DNA of 64,000 bases from Eulemur rufifrons (Eukaryota > Chordata > Mammalia > Primates > Lemuridae). The stretch spans positions 65,789,501-65,853,500 of the forward strand of contig NC_090983.1 of NCBI RefSeq assembly GCF_041146395.1, written 5' to 3'. Shown in pieces: positions 63,746 to 64,000 of this stretch. A program made the position numbers and the translations under genes. The notes beneath the pieces are model-generated. The model searched no databases, had not been told where the DNA came from, and was given only the letters and a program-made list of their open reading frames with translations. The first letter of the stretch is position 1. Each line of letters opens with the position of its first letter.

Positions 63746-64000
63746 TGTCTTAGTTCGTTTTCTGTTGTTTACAAGAGAATACCTGAAACTTGATAATTTA
63801 TAAAGAAAATGAATTTATTTTTTACAGTTATGGAGGCTGTGAAGTCCAAGGTCCAGGAGGTGTATCTGGCGAGAACCTTATTGCCAGTGGGGACTCGCTC
63901 TCTGCTGCGTCCCAAGGTGGCACAGGCATCCCATGGTGGAGGGGCTGAGTGTGCTTATGTGCTCGCTCAGGTCCCTCTTCCTCTCCTAATAAAGCCACTC
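63746..64000 (-). mobile_element. MST-like MaLR LTR, cut by the window end
   Basis: Antisense copy of the same LTR family as 35287-35690: 'tgtcttagttcgttttctgt', 'gataatttataaagaaaatg', 'gtgtatctggcgagaacctt', 'cttcctctcctaataaagcc'. The U3-side part lies beyond 64000, so completeness is unknown. Confidence 0.72.

Overview
This window looks like nuclear DNA from a strepsirrhine primate, most likely a Malagasy lemur. It holds old mammal-wide repeats (MIR, L2, L1M-type 3' ends, MLT1-type LTRs) and early primate SINEs (FLAM-like monomers, AluJ-like dimers). On top of these sit four antisense Alu copies of the lemur type: 'gccgtggcgtcagcctagct' or close variants near the A-tail side and, in the three best-preserved copies, a 'tatatatttttagttgtcc' segment between the arms. 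No AluS or AluY copy was recognised. Two short, antisense L1 3'-end insertions also appear to be lineage-specific. All repeat names are from memory of consensus sequences; no search was run.

No protein-coding gene can be supported. The longest open frames are accidental: they start at GTG or TTG, run antisense through L1 or Alu, or cross an L2 fragment. The window is best read as intergenic or deep intronic DNA. The only RNA-gene-derived sequence is a 5S rRNA pseudogene at 8455-8540.

Layout. 1-2490: Alu-like monomer, antisense L1M, AluJ, and a second antisense L1M 3' end split by a young L1 tail. 2491-7760: mostly unassigned, with an internally deleted Alu, a FLAM and two tandem antisense MIRs. 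7760-8865: a decayed hAT transposase-like sequence, the 5S pseudogene and an AluJ. 9236-10052: a MaLR-like LTR split by a Tigger-type transposon. 10543-17065: L1M, a long antisense L2 split by a lemur Alu, an antisense L1M split by another Alu, and MIRs. 17066-24424: mostly unassigned, with MIR, MLT1 and FLAM copies. 24425-32212: dense L1M, L2, MLT1, AluJ and MIR. 32213-43262: two lemur Alus, an MST-like LTR, and L1M, L2 and MIR pieces. 43263-51619: mostly unassigned, with a homeodomain-core-rich patch at 51261-51324. 51620-54290: a 2.7-kb antisense L1 with a recognisable reverse-transcriptase stretch. 54858-55118: a MIR followed directly by a 129-bp mariner-like MITE. 59640-60010: a GC-rich island with a hexanucleotide repeat and an Sp1-type box. 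60145-62217: L2, nested L1M pieces and a hAT-Charlie element that carries an A-tailed hairpin insert. The window ends inside a second MST-like LTR.

Nothing here works as an operon or multi-gene system. The most unusual items are the tailless 5S retropseudogene with its target-site duplication, the unidentified hairpin insert at 62071-62134, the transposase relic, the compact mariner-like MITE, and two candidate regulatory patches (51.3 kb and 59.8 kb).
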